Positions 8,157-15,528 of a DNA stretch of 64,000 nucleotides are shown one piece after another. Each line of letters begins with the position of its first letter. The stretch's first letter is position 1. Source of the DNA: Priestia aryabhattai (GTDB lineage Bacteria; Bacillota; Bacilli; Bacillales; Bacillaceae_H); assembly GCF_023715685.1 (NCBI RefSeq), contig NZ_JAMBOQ010000002.1, forward strand, positions 930,001 to 994,000. Reading direction: 5' to 3'. The translations under genes and the position numbers were made by a program. The notes under the pieces were generated by a model, which saw nothing but the letters and a program-made list of their open reading frames with translations, had not been told where the DNA came from and searched no databases.

Positions 8157-9593
8157 ATGAAGAAAAATGTGTTGTTAGGAGTTTTTTTATCTTTTTATCT
8201 AGTGGTTTCGTATGCCTCATATCATATTTATAAACAACAGCAGATCCGTCCTGTAACGGGGGATGTTGCTCGGCTTCTTCCTACAAAAGTCAAAGAAATA
8301 AAGCATGGAACCAGTGAAAAACAGCTGCAGCATTGGGTGAAAACCGCTTCACAGCATCATGAAAAAATAGCGATTTCAGGCATGCAGCACAGCCAAGGAG
8401 GGCAGACGTATTATCCAAATGCTATTTTACTTGATATGAAGCAGTACAATAAAATTGTAGATTACAAGCCCGGTCAAAAAGAAATTACGGTTCAAAGCGG
8501 GACGACGTGGAATGATATTCAGCAATATATACATAAAGATGGTCTTGCTCTTCAGGTTATGCAATCACAAAATATTTTTACCATTGGGGGTTCTATTAGT
8601 GTAAATGTACACGGAAGAGATATTCGATACGGTTCTTTAATGGATACGGTAAAATCTATGCGTCTCCTGCAGGCGGACGGATCCATTATCGAGATTAGCC
8701 GGACGAAACACCCTGAGTTGTTTTCTTTAGTAAACGGAGGCTACGGGTTATTTGGGGTCATTTTAGATGTGACACTTCGTTTAACGGATGATGAATGGTA
8801 TGAAGATGAAATTATTCGCTTAGATTATAGACAGTATACAGCGTATTTTAAAAACTACGTACAGCATAATCCTGATGTTCGTATGCATATGGCACGTATT
8901 TCTGTTTCTCCTAACCAATTACTAACAGATATGTACGTCACAAACTACCGTTTATCTTCTCAGAATACTTCTACTGCAAAAGAACCGCTCAAGACAGAAA
9001 AAATAGTGGCACTTCCTAAATTTATGCTGGGGCTGTCTCGATATAGCGACTGGGGCAAAGATATGCTGTGGGAAACACAAAAGGCTTATTTCTTAAGGCA
9101 AAATGGACGCCTTGAAACAAGAAATAATGTTATGCGTTCTGAAAGTGATTTTATGGAGTACGAAAGCGCTAACCGGACGGAAGTTTTACAGGAATACTTC
9201 GTTCCAGTTGATGAATTTGCTTCTTACATCGATGATTTACGTGAAGTGTTATCAACAGAAAAATTAAATTTACTAAATATTACCGTTCGCTATGTAGAAA
9301 AAGACAATAAAGCAGTCATGTCTTATGCAAAAGACGATATGTTTGCTCTTGTTTTACTTATTAATCAAAAAAAAGATCACCAAGGCATCTCTGATACACA
9401 AAGAGTTATCAGAAGAATGGTGGATGTGACGTTACAGCATCAGGGAAGCTATTACTTGCCTTATTACGGCTACCCAAGCAAGAAGCAATTAGAAGACGCT
9501 TATCCTCATACTACCACCTTTTTTAATTTAAAAAGAAAATATGATCCAAACGAAACGTTCGTTAATTTATTTTATAAGGAGTATGGAAAATGA
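8157..9593 (+). CDS. yitY: FAD-linked oxidase YitY (gulonolactone oxidase-like)
   Basis: 478 residues: an N-terminal membrane anchor (about 4-22), then an FAD_binding_4 (PCMH) domain at about 55-220 with VQSGTTWNDIQ and TIGGSISVNVHGRD, then a substrate/cap region ending LKRKYDPNETFVNLFYKEYGK, as in aldonolactone oxidases. The substrate is unknown. The stop overlaps the start of the next gene (ATGA), so the two are translationally coupled, as the yitY-yitZ pair of B. subtilis. The SD AAAGGAG is unusually far (about 14 nt) from the ATG. Operator-like repeats lie upstream. Confidence 0.85.
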   Translation: MKKNVLLGVFLSFYLVVSYASYHIYKQQQIRPVTGDVARLLPTKVKEIKHGTSEKQLQHWVKTASQHHEKIAISGMQHSQGGQTYYPNAILLDMKQYNKIVDYKPGQKEITVQSGTTWNDIQQYIHKDGLALQVMQSQNIFTIGGSISVNVHGRDIRYGSLMDTVKSMRLLQADGSIIEISRTKHPELFSLVNGGYGLFGVILDVTLRLTDDEWYEDEIIRLDYRQYTAYFKNYVQHNPDVRMHMARISVSPNQLLTDMYVTNYRLSSQNTSTAKEPLKTEKIVALPKFMLGLSRYSDWGKDMLWETQKAYFLRQNGRLETRNNVMRSESDFMEYESANRTEVLQEYFVPVDEFASYIDDLREVLSTEKLNLLNITVRYVEKDNKAVMSYAKDDMFALVLLINQKKDHQGISDTQRVIRRMVDVTLQHQGSYYLPYYGYPSKKQLEDAYPHTTTFFNLKRKYDPNETFVNLFYKEYGK

Positions 9594-10153
9594 CGTATAA
9601 ACAACTCTTACATTCACAAAGCCTTATGATTACCGCAAGCAGTATTGTTTTTCCTTTTTACCTTTTACTGATTCGAAATCTTGGCGATAGTTATTCACAA
9701 TTTGGCTTAGCTTACGGAATTTTCGCTTTAACCGCAGCTTTGAGTCATCCTTTGATCGGTTCATGGAGTGACAGGGGAGGAGAAAAGCGCTTGCTCATTT
9801 TATATACGTTTGGGATGGCGGTTGTTATGCTCGTTATTCCCGTTCTAACAACTATCACGCAGGTGTATATCATTCAAATTATAATGGGGCTACTTGGAGC
9901 TCTTCAAAAAACAGCAGAAAAAATAGCGTTATCTAGGCAGACAGATCGTGCTCATACGGGAAAACAAGTAGGACACTATCATTTATGGACCTCTATATGG
10001 GCAGCTTTAGCCGTGATTGCAACGGGATATATCATTGACTTTCTTACAATTGGCAGCCTTTTTTACATCACTTCGTTTATGTATGTAGCAGCAGGGGTAT
10101 TAATATGGCAAAAACCAAAAACAATCGAGCTTGAACGCCACCATTCGCTGTAA
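9590..10153 (+). CDS. yitZ: Half-size MFS-like transporter YitZ
   Basis: 187 residues with about six transmembrane helices and the MFS loop 2-3 motif (GSWSDRGGEKRLL, about residue 58). That is half of a normal 12-helix carrier. B. subtilis YitZ is, as I recall, also a half-length protein beside YitY, so this is probably the natural form rather than a truncation. Two copies might assemble as a dimer, which is inference. Start overlaps the yitY stop by 4 nt. Export of the YitY product is plausible but unproven. Confidence 0.75.
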   Translation: MTYKQLLHSQSLMITASSIVFPFYLLLIRNLGDSYSQFGLAYGIFALTAALSHPLIGSWSDRGGEKRLLILYTFGMAVVMLVIPVLTTITQVYIIQIIMGLLGALQKTAEKIALSRQTDRAHTGKQVGHYHLWTSIWAALAVIATGYIIDFLTIGSLFYITSFMYVAAGVLIWQKPKTIELERHHSL

Positions 10154-10254
10154 AAGCATATATGGACAGGTCACTTGGATTTTTTAGTTCGTATTATAAG
10201 ATACTATAAAAATTTTATGTTCTCCCGATATAAGTATTGAAAGGAGAAACGTTT

Positions 10255-10446
10255 ATGCAAGGTATAAGTATATCAGGGCAAGGTGCATTGTCTTCTATTA
10301 TAGTATCGTTCGCTATTTTCATCATTATATGGGGTCTAATTCCGGGTTTAACTATAAAGTATGTATTTAAAAGTCAAACACTAGGTATAGCAAGTTTTTT
10401 TATCGGTATTGCCTATGGGGTTAAAGCAGGTCATTTCCTTACTTAA
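10255..10446 (+). CDS. Small membrane protein, 63 residues
   Basis: MQGISISGQGAL is followed by a hydrophobic helix (about 12-32) and a second, weaker one (about 43-58). AAAGGAGA lies 8 nt before the ATG at 10255; the earlier TTG at 10237 precedes this SD and is rejected. No known family. Confidence 0.65.
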   Translation: MQGISISGQGALSSIIVSFAIFIIIWGLIPGLTIKYVFKSQTLGIASFFIGIAYGVKAGHFLT

Positions 10447-10570
10447 ATACGGCCTGCTGTAAGTAAGATTACGGAAACATGGACTGCTAGTAGCTAAGCG
10501 GGAATCCCTTTTGTTTCCTGTTATTTTTTTAGAGAATTTCTACATAATAACGGTTAAAGAGGTGAATCCG

Positions 10571-10762
10571 ATGACAGATAATAATGTTGGTTTTGGAGTT
10601 AGCGGAGGCGCAGAGACTAGAAAAAAATCTACTGTTTCTAGTGAAGCCCCTATATCTAATGATGTACAACAAAACCTAAAACAAGATAACTACGAAAAGC
10701 TTAGCCATCAACTAAATTCATTATCTGATGATGAGTTTAGAGCAGATCGGGATGAAGATTAA
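10571..10762 (+). CDS. Small hydrophilic hypothetical protein, 63 residues
   Basis: Starts MTDNNVGFGVSGGAETRKK and ends DDEFRADRDED; low-complexity and acidic at the C-terminus, no membrane segment. AAAGAGGTG lies 6-7 nt before the ATG, so the longer frame from 10511 is unlikely. Unrecognised; the composition resembles small spore or stress proteins, but there is no diagnostic motif. Confidence 0.6.
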   Translation: MTDNNVGFGVSGGAETRKKSTVSSEAPISNDVQQNLKQDNYEKLSHQLNSLSDDEFRADRDED

Positions 10763-10879
10763 GGATGACCTATCAAAAAAGAATATTTAAATTAAATAAA
10801 GTATTATGAAAGTAAACTAATTGGATTCCATGACTTTGACGTGATAGCATTAACTACTGGTACAAACATACCATTTGAC

Positions 10880-10968
10880 TATTTTGACATACTATTTTGT
10901 CAAAGTTCTTAGTTATTTCTTTGATAACTAAGAATCCATTTGTGACCTTTAGGTAGAGATATAAAGGT
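10880..10968. other. Gene-free stretch with two stem-loops (possible small RNA)
   Basis: No ORF between 10763 and 11191. TTTGACA/TGTCAAA (about 10883-10905) is followed at once by TTCTTAGTTAT/ATAACTAAGAA (10906-10934, 11-bp perfect stem, 7-nt loop), and 35 nt later by a terminator. A short structured transcript is possible. No convincing promoter was found. Confidence 0.3.
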
Positions 10969-11003
10969 AATCCTTCACTTTAATGAGTGAAGGATTTTTT
11001 TTA
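10969..11003. terminator. Rho-independent terminator
   Basis: ATCCTTCACT and its complement around a 4-nt loop, then eight T. It lies over 200 nt after the nearest plus-strand stop. Confidence 0.85.
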
Positions 11004-11191
11004 TCATTTTGTAATGGTTTTGCGATTATTTGGATTAACGAGGATAAAATAGATACATTGTATACAATGTAAACGTCGTCATGTATAATGTAACTTGTAT
11101 TATCAAAGTTTTACACTTTTGTCTCTTATTCTTAGATAAAAACTTGAATGAACAGGATAGACATACTCCAGATAAGCGGAGGCATATACCG

Positions 11192-11536
11192 GTGTCTAAA
11201 AAAATACATGATTTTAATGATATTATTCGAAAGCTGCGCAAAAAAAATTTTGGGAAAGGTCCAGAACGAATTCATACTGTATTCGTTCAAAACATGGCTA
11301 TTTCAACTTTGTATGGCAACTTAACGCCAGCTGAACAATTTATCGCGAGAACAACCGAAGGTAAAGAGACGGTACATAGGGCAAGAACAAAGCTTATTCA
11401 AAACCTTTATGCTTCATCTCTTCCAGAAGGACTTGAAGACTTGTTAGGAGTTAAGCTGAACTATTTATTTTCCGATATCAAAGTGGAAGAAGATATCGCT
11501 GTTTCCGTGTTTTTATTTGAAGCCAATATCCAGTAG
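11192..11536 (+). CDS. DUF2294 (MpsC-like) domain protein
   Basis: 114 residues covering a whole DUF2294 domain: DFNDIIRKLRKKNFGKGPERI, then LTPAEQFIARTTEG and LYA..LEDLLGVKL, ending DIAVSVFLFEANIQ. The domain occurs in MpsC of the staphylococcal Na+-translocating MpsABC system and in many stand-alone Bacillus proteins whose role is unknown. The GTG at 11192 is chosen because GCGGAGG sits 9 nt upstream; the longer reading from 11081 adds residues outside the domain. Confidence 0.8.
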   Translation: MSKKIHDFNDIIRKLRKKNFGKGPERIHTVFVQNMAISTLYGNLTPAEQFIARTTEGKETVHRARTKLIQNLYASSLPEGLEDLLGVKLNYLFSDIKVEEDIAVSVFLFEANIQ

Positions 11537-11604
11537 AACAACGTAAAAATACATAATTTAATTAAATGAAAGATGAGTAGGATCTGCTTGTTTTTTATTT
11601 GGTT

Positions 11605-11633
11605 TTATTATAGATAATGATGACTGATATACT
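11605..11633 (+). promoter_or_regulatory. Putative SigA promoter before the FNT gene
   Basis: TGATATACT (extended -10, TATACT at 11628-11633) with a weak TTATTA -35 at 17-bp spacing. Transcription would begin near 11640, upstream of the hairpin at 11656. Confidence 0.45.
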
Positions 11634-11655
11634 GTAAAGAAAGTGCAGGATTATT

Positions 11656-11709
11656 AGGCAGCATTCAAAAACCTTGTGTAAAAGGTATTTTTGAGTGCTG
11701 CCTTTTTTA
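11656..11709 (+). terminator. Attenuator-like terminator in the leader of the FNT gene
   Basis: A roughly 20-bp stem with two mismatches begins AGGCAGCA and ends TGCTGCCT, followed by six T. It stands only 5 nt before the SD of the transporter gene and downstream of a plausible promoter. It could end the DUF2294 transcript or act as a conditional attenuator. Confidence 0.7.
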
Positions 11710-11725
11710 GTTAAGGAGGAGTTTT

Positions 11726-12520
11726 ATGGCATTTCACAAGCCGGATAAAATGTTAAACATTGCTTTAGAAGCAGGGGTTTCAAAAACGAAGTTATCACTT
11801 TCTTCCATTCTCATGCTCGGGTTTTTAGGAGGCGCGTTTATTGCGCTTGATTTTTTACTAGATGTACGCGTCATTGGTAATTTACCAGCTGAATGGGGAA
11901 GTTTATCGAATCTTTTAGGAGGGGTCGTCTTTCCTGTAGGTCTTATGCTGGTCGTACTTGGAGGAGCAGAGCTCATTACGGGTAATATGATGTCTGTTTC
12001 CATTGCCCTGTATGCAAGAAAAATTTCACTTCGTCACTTGCTTCATAACTGGTTTTGGGTCACACTTGCTAACTTTTTAGGTGCCGTCTTTATTGCGTAT
12101 TTCTTTGGACACATTGTAGGTTTAACAGAAACAGGGCCTTTTTTAGATAAAACGGTAGCAATCGCTCAAGCTAAAATTGATGAGTCATTTTTTAAAATGC
12201 TTATTTCTGCTGTGGGCTGTAACTGGCTTGTATGTTTAGCTATTTGGCTTTCATACGGTGCTGACGACGTTACGGGGAAAATTCTTGGTATTTGGTTTCC
12301 GATTATGGCTTTTGTTGCGACTAGCTTTCAGCACGTTGTAGCCAATATGTTCATTATTCCCGCTGCCATTTTTGCAGGTCACTTTACATGGATTGATTTT
12401 ATTACAAACATTGTCCCTACCTTTATTGGAAATATGATAGGAGGAGCTGTATTTGTAGGCCTTATTTATTTTTCTTCTTATCAACAGAAACAAAAAGAAC
12501 AATTAAAAAAAGCTTCTTAA
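11726..12520 (+). CDS. Formate/nitrite transporter family channel
   Basis: 264 residues, six transmembrane helices as in FocA/NirC pentameric channels that move formate, nitrite or hydrosulfide. Family marks: GGAELITGNM (about 80), AVGCNWLVCLAIW (about 160) and SFQHVVANMF (about 193, with the conserved pore histidine). Neighbours give no formate dehydrogenase or nitrite reductase, so the substrate is open. B. subtilis has two paralogues, YrhG and YwcJ; I cannot say which is closer. AAGGAGGAG lies before the ATG. Confidence 0.92.
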   Translation: MAFHKPDKMLNIALEAGVSKTKLSLSSILMLGFLGGAFIALDFLLDVRVIGNLPAEWGSLSNLLGGVVFPVGLMLVVLGGAELITGNMMSVSIALYARKISLRHLLHNWFWVTLANFLGAVFIAYFFGHIVGLTETGPFLDKTVAIAQAKIDESFFKMLISAVGCNWLVCLAIWLSYGADDVTGKILGIWFPIMAFVATSFQHVVANMFIIPAAIFAGHFTWIDFITNIVPTFIGNMIGGAVFVGLIYFSSYQQKQKEQLKKAS

Positions 12521-12546
12521 GCGGTTTTTATCAGTTGTCATAAAAA

Positions 12547-12578
12547 AAGCAGTCTCTTAGTAAAGAGGTTGTTTTTTG
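12547..12578 (+). terminator. Terminator of the FNT gene
   Basis: Imperfect CAGTCTCTT/AAGAGGTTG hairpin followed by six T. Confidence 0.65.
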
Positions 12579-12743
12579 ATAGTAAAAGGTGAAAAAATGT
12601 ATTTTTAACAAATTATGTATGGTAACATATAAATCAATTAGGATATGATGGCATGAATGGTTGAATTCGCACTTTTATTTCCATAATAATATTATGGTTA
12701 ACTAAATGTTAATCAACACATGTACAAGGGAGAGAATTAAATA

Positions 12744-12995
12744 TTGAATATTGGTATAGGCTTGATTCTACTATCTGTCGCACTACTATTTCTCGCATCA
12801 GGAATGTTTTTACGTAAAAAAAGAAAGAAGATGGGTAGCAACAGTTTGTTAATAGTGGGAACATTGATTTTATCAGCAAGCCTAGCATTACTTACTGGTT
12901 TATATGATCCTATGCAAATCATATCTAAAAACGTACTAACGGAGAGTGAAGAAATTGAGTTTGCTGTTTGCTGTTTTACTTATCATATTTGGTAG
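12744..12995 (+). CDS. Small membrane protein, 83 residues
   Basis: Two hydrophobic helices (about 2-21 and 33-53) around a basic RKKRKK loop, then a short soluble tail. TTG start with AAGGGAG about 11 nt upstream. It overlaps the next small ORF by about 40 nt. No known family. Confidence 0.5.
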   Translation: MNIGIGLILLSVALLFLASGMFLRKKRKKMGSNSLLIVGTLILSASLALLTGLYDPMQIISKNVLTESEEIEFAVCCFTYHIW

Positions 12996-13275
12996 CATTT
13001 TAACTGGTTTGACCAGTAACGGTCTAGGCGCAATAGGTAATAACATAATGCATTTAGCTGGAATTGGATGTCTTATAGCAGCTATTTTTATAGCAAAAGG
13101 CAAAAAAGATACCAAACGCCGTACAAAAAAGAATGCGATGTTTAATCACGCATTCTTTTTTGATGTGAGCAGCTATCATTCTTTGTCGTCCACTTTTTCT
13201 TACGATTATTATAAAATAGAGAGTAACAGCTATACATACAGTAGTAAGGTGGTATTTAATAATGAAACAATCTAA
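12955..13275 (+). CDS. Small two-helix membrane ORF with doubtful 3' end
   Basis: The first about 60 codons encode two hydrophobic helices and a basic KGKKDTKRRTKK stretch. The frame then runs through a terminator-like hairpin (13125-13161) into low-quality sequence and overlaps the next gene. A stop exists at about 13142 in the +1 frame, so the natural product probably ended there. TTG at 12955 has GGAG 10 nt upstream. The GTG at 12946 is too close to that SD. Confidence 0.35.
   Translation: MSLLFAVLLIIFGSILTGLTSNGLGAIGNNIMHLAGIGCLIAAIFIAKGKKDTKRRTKKNAMFNHAFFFDVSSYHSLSSTFSYDYYKIESNSYTYSSKVVFNNETI
13125..13161 (+). terminator. Terminator-like hairpin inside the annotated frame
   Basis: AAAAAAGAATGCG/CGCATTCTTTTTT with an 11-nt loop and T tract. 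It suggests that the preceding coding sequence really ends nearby. Confidence 0.65.
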
Positions 13276-14251
13276 CAAAACGATTGGGATTGTAGCGCAT
13301 GTTGATGCAGGAAAGACTACGTTTTCCGAACAGCTTCTTTATTATACAAAAAGTATTAAACTTTTTCGATTATTAGATGCCGAAGATCCTTCTTTACATG
13401 TGAAGTGGGAAGAAAGAGTTCAAGAGCTTCATATTCATGTAATGGGGGCAATTCAGCTTGAGGTCCTCGAAAAACTGATAAAAGAACGTTTTAATATAAA
13501 TGTACAGTTTGAAGAACCAGAAATTTTGTACAAAGAATCCATCGAAAATACGGTAATGGGCTACGGACATTTTGAACCGTTAAAACACTATGCAGAAGTT
13601 CATTTGAAAATAGAAGCAGCGGAACAAAACAGCGGAATTACCTTTAAAAATGCGTGTCACGCCGACGATTTATCCGTTGGGTATCAACATTTAGTACGAC
13701 AGCATATATTTGAAAAGCCGCATCACGGTTTGCTAACGGGGTCGCCTATTACTGATATAAAAGTGACGTTACTTACTGGACGAGCTCACAACAAGCATAC
13801 AAGCGGAGGAGATTTTAGAGAAGCAACGTACCGGGCATTACGACAAGGGTTAGAAAAAGCAAAAAATATTGTGCTAGAACCTTATTATGACTTTAAAATT
13901 AAAGTGGATATTGATCAAATGGGCAGGGTGTTAGCTGATGTTCAAAGCGCACACGGTCGTTTTGATTCTCCTCAAACAACCGAAAATAAAGCGATTATTA
14001 CGGGAAAAGTTCCTGTTGCTACTTTTATGAACTACGGCTCGACGCTAGCATCTTTTACGCATGGAAAAGGAGCGATGTCTCTTTTATTCGGAGGATATGA
14101 ACGCTGTCATAATGAAGAGGAAGTTATTGAACGAATCCGCTACAATAAAGATGCCGATCCCGAATACAGCTCATCGTCCGTCTTTTGCACAAAAGGACAA
14201 GGCTATACGGTTCCTTGGAAAGAAGCAGAAGAAAAAATGCATTGTTTATAA
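13262..14251 (+). pseudogene. Tet/EF-G-like translational GTPase with large internal deletion
   Basis: The start carries a normal G1 motif (IGIVAHVDAGKTTF, residues about 8-21). After LLYYTKSIK, near residue 30, it jumps straight to LLDAEDPSLHVKW and LHIHVMGAIQLEVL, which belong to domain III of Tet(M)/EF-G-like proteins. Domains IV-V follow complete (LLTGRAHNKHTSGGDFREATYRALRQG, then GYGHFEPL earlier). Switch I/II, NKxD and domain II, roughly 300 residues, are missing, yet the frame is kept. The family is about 640-660 residues long; this is 329. It cannot be a working GTPase. SD GGTGG precedes the ATG. Confidence 0.8.
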
Positions 14252-14283
14252 AAGTACTGTAGCTATTGCTACAGTACTTTTTT
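14251..14283 (+). terminator. Rho-independent terminator
   Basis: A 13-bp perfect stem AAAGTACTGTAGC/GCTACAGTACTTT, 4-nt loop, then T tract. Confidence 0.9.
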
Positions 14284-14382
14284 CATCATGTGCTTTCACC
14301 AGCTGTTTTCTCCATACCTTTACAATAAAAACCACATTATAGTATAATTTACTTATATTTCTAAAAAAGAGGTGATAGAAAC

Positions 14383-14694
14383 ATGGATGCTACTGTTAAA
14401 ATAACTAAAAGCGGGATAATAGGTGGGATTCTTGGAGGAATTTCACTTTTATATGTCATTATTAATGCTTTATTGATCCTTAATTTTTTCACAGGACTTA
14501 TTGCCGCTGAAAAGCTTCAAGGGCTGCCTATTATCGCGCCCATTTTTTTAGTTCCGCTTATGATTGTTCCTGCAATTATTGGTTTTTTTATAAAAAAAGA
14601 CAAGCTCTGTCTATGGGCGATTATTTTAAATATTATCTTGTTTCTTGTACCAATTTGCTATCATGTCATCGGTACGCTAGTATTTGGCCCTTAA
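14383..14694 (+). CDS. Small polytopic membrane protein, 103 residues
   Basis: Three hydrophobic helices (about 9-37, 45-67, 74-98). AAGAGGTGATAG precedes the ATG. No conserved polar motif and no recognised family. Monocistronic between two terminators. Confidence 0.65.
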   Translation: MDATVKITKSGIIGGILGGISLLYVIINALLILNFFTGLIAAEKLQGLPIIAPIFLVPLMIVPAIIGFFIKKDKLCLWAIILNIILFLVPICYHVIGTLVFGP

Positions 14695-14698
14695 TTTA

Positions 14699-14741
14699 AA
14701 AAACGAACAAACTTCAATATAGAGAAGTTTGTTCGTTTTTT
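14699..14741. terminator. Bidirectional terminator
   Basis: A 16-bp perfect stem (AAAACGAACAAACTTC and complement) with an 8-nt loop serves both convergent genes. Confidence 0.9.
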
Positions 14742-14766
14742 CATATCATATAACCTTCTATAAAGA

Positions 14767-15288
14767 CTATTGAGCCGGCGCGGTAGTTGCACTGCTGTTT
14801 TCGTCTTTCACCATCATCCTTATGCCTTGTACAACCGCAATTCCTTCCCACTTATTAAGATCAGGTTCAAGAAATTCTAAAGCAAACGTGTGTGGACGTA
14901 ATGACAAAAAAGAAGAGAGAGCCCGGACTTGAATGACGGGAACGCCGGAACGCAAAACGTCAAATTTACGATCTGTTATATTCCCTGTAATTTCATATGT
15001 ATCGCCATCGTTTCGAATATAAAGATACTTCTTTTTGAAAAAAGTGAATTTCCGTTGAATCATTCCCACTTCATTTCCGTGGTGATCTGAAATGATTAGC
15101 TTTGGCATAAGGGCAAACATTTTAGATTTACCTGTGAATACGATCTCTTCGTTCTTTAAAACCTCAAATTTATTAGCAATGGACAACTTATATGCAACAT
15201 TTCCAACAACATTTTGTGATTCATTATAAATAGGAGATTCACCTAATTCGAAAAACTTATCTTGCAAGATAATCCCTTTTCTCTCCAT
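14767..15288 (-). CDS. LURP-one-related (YxjI-type) protein
   Basis: 173 residues of the LURP-one/tubby-like beta-barrel family: an N-terminal FELGESPIYNESQNVVGNVAYK, a central MFALMPKLIISDHHGNEVG and KYLYIRNDGDTYEITGNITDR. The function of bacterial members such as B. subtilis YxjI is not known. The ATG is preceded by AAAAGGAGG. Monocistronic, sharing a terminator with the convergent membrane protein gene. Confidence 0.8.
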   Translation of the reverse strand: MERKGIILQDKFFELGESPIYNESQNVVGNVAYKLSIANKFEVLKNEEIVFTGKSKMFALMPKLIISDHHGNEVGMIQRKFTFFKKKYLYIRNDGDTYEITGNITDRKFDVLRSGVPVIQVRALSSFLSLRPHTFALEFLEPDLNKWEGIAVVQGIRMMVKDENSSATTAPAQ

Positions 15289-15448
15289 CTAAAAACCTCC
15301 TTTTAGAATATATTACCATATTTTGCGCCTTTTGAGTTGTGCCAATCAAATTTTCATGAGTATTACTAAATAAAGTTCATCCTTACGTGCTACGGGTAAT
15401 GAAAAGAATGAAAATGGGTTTCAAAGCTCATAATGTGTAAAGGAGACC

Positions 15449-15514
15449 ATGCTGGTTATAACGCCAGGTGAACGTAAAGCAGTTTGTCATACATTCAAAG
15501 TGCACTATACATAA
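15449..15514 (+). CDS. Possible 21-residue leader peptide upstream of gadB
   Basis: AAAGGAG at 15439-15445 is followed by ATG at 15449 and a 21-codon frame (starting MLVITPGERKAV) whose stop TAA at 15512 overlaps the gadB SD AAGGAG. The SD to ATG gap is only 3 nt, which is short. The arrangement allows translational coupling or leader control, but it may be chance. Confidence 0.25.
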   Translation: MLVITPGERKAVCHTFKVHYT

Positions 15515-15528
15515 GGAGATGATCGTTT

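Noticed and set aside
9590..10153. yitZ as a truncated MFS pseudogene
   Set aside because: It is coupled to yitY by an ATGA overlap, has a clean start and stop, and B. subtilis YitZ is of similar half length.
10836..10866. Promoter TTGACG...TACAAA for the 10.9 kb stem-loops
   Set aside because: The -10 is poor and the spacer is 19 bp; not convincing enough to annotate.
11726..12520. Riboswitch upstream of the formate/nitrite transporter
   Set aside because: Only a single hairpin with a T tract is seen; no known aptamer core was recognised.
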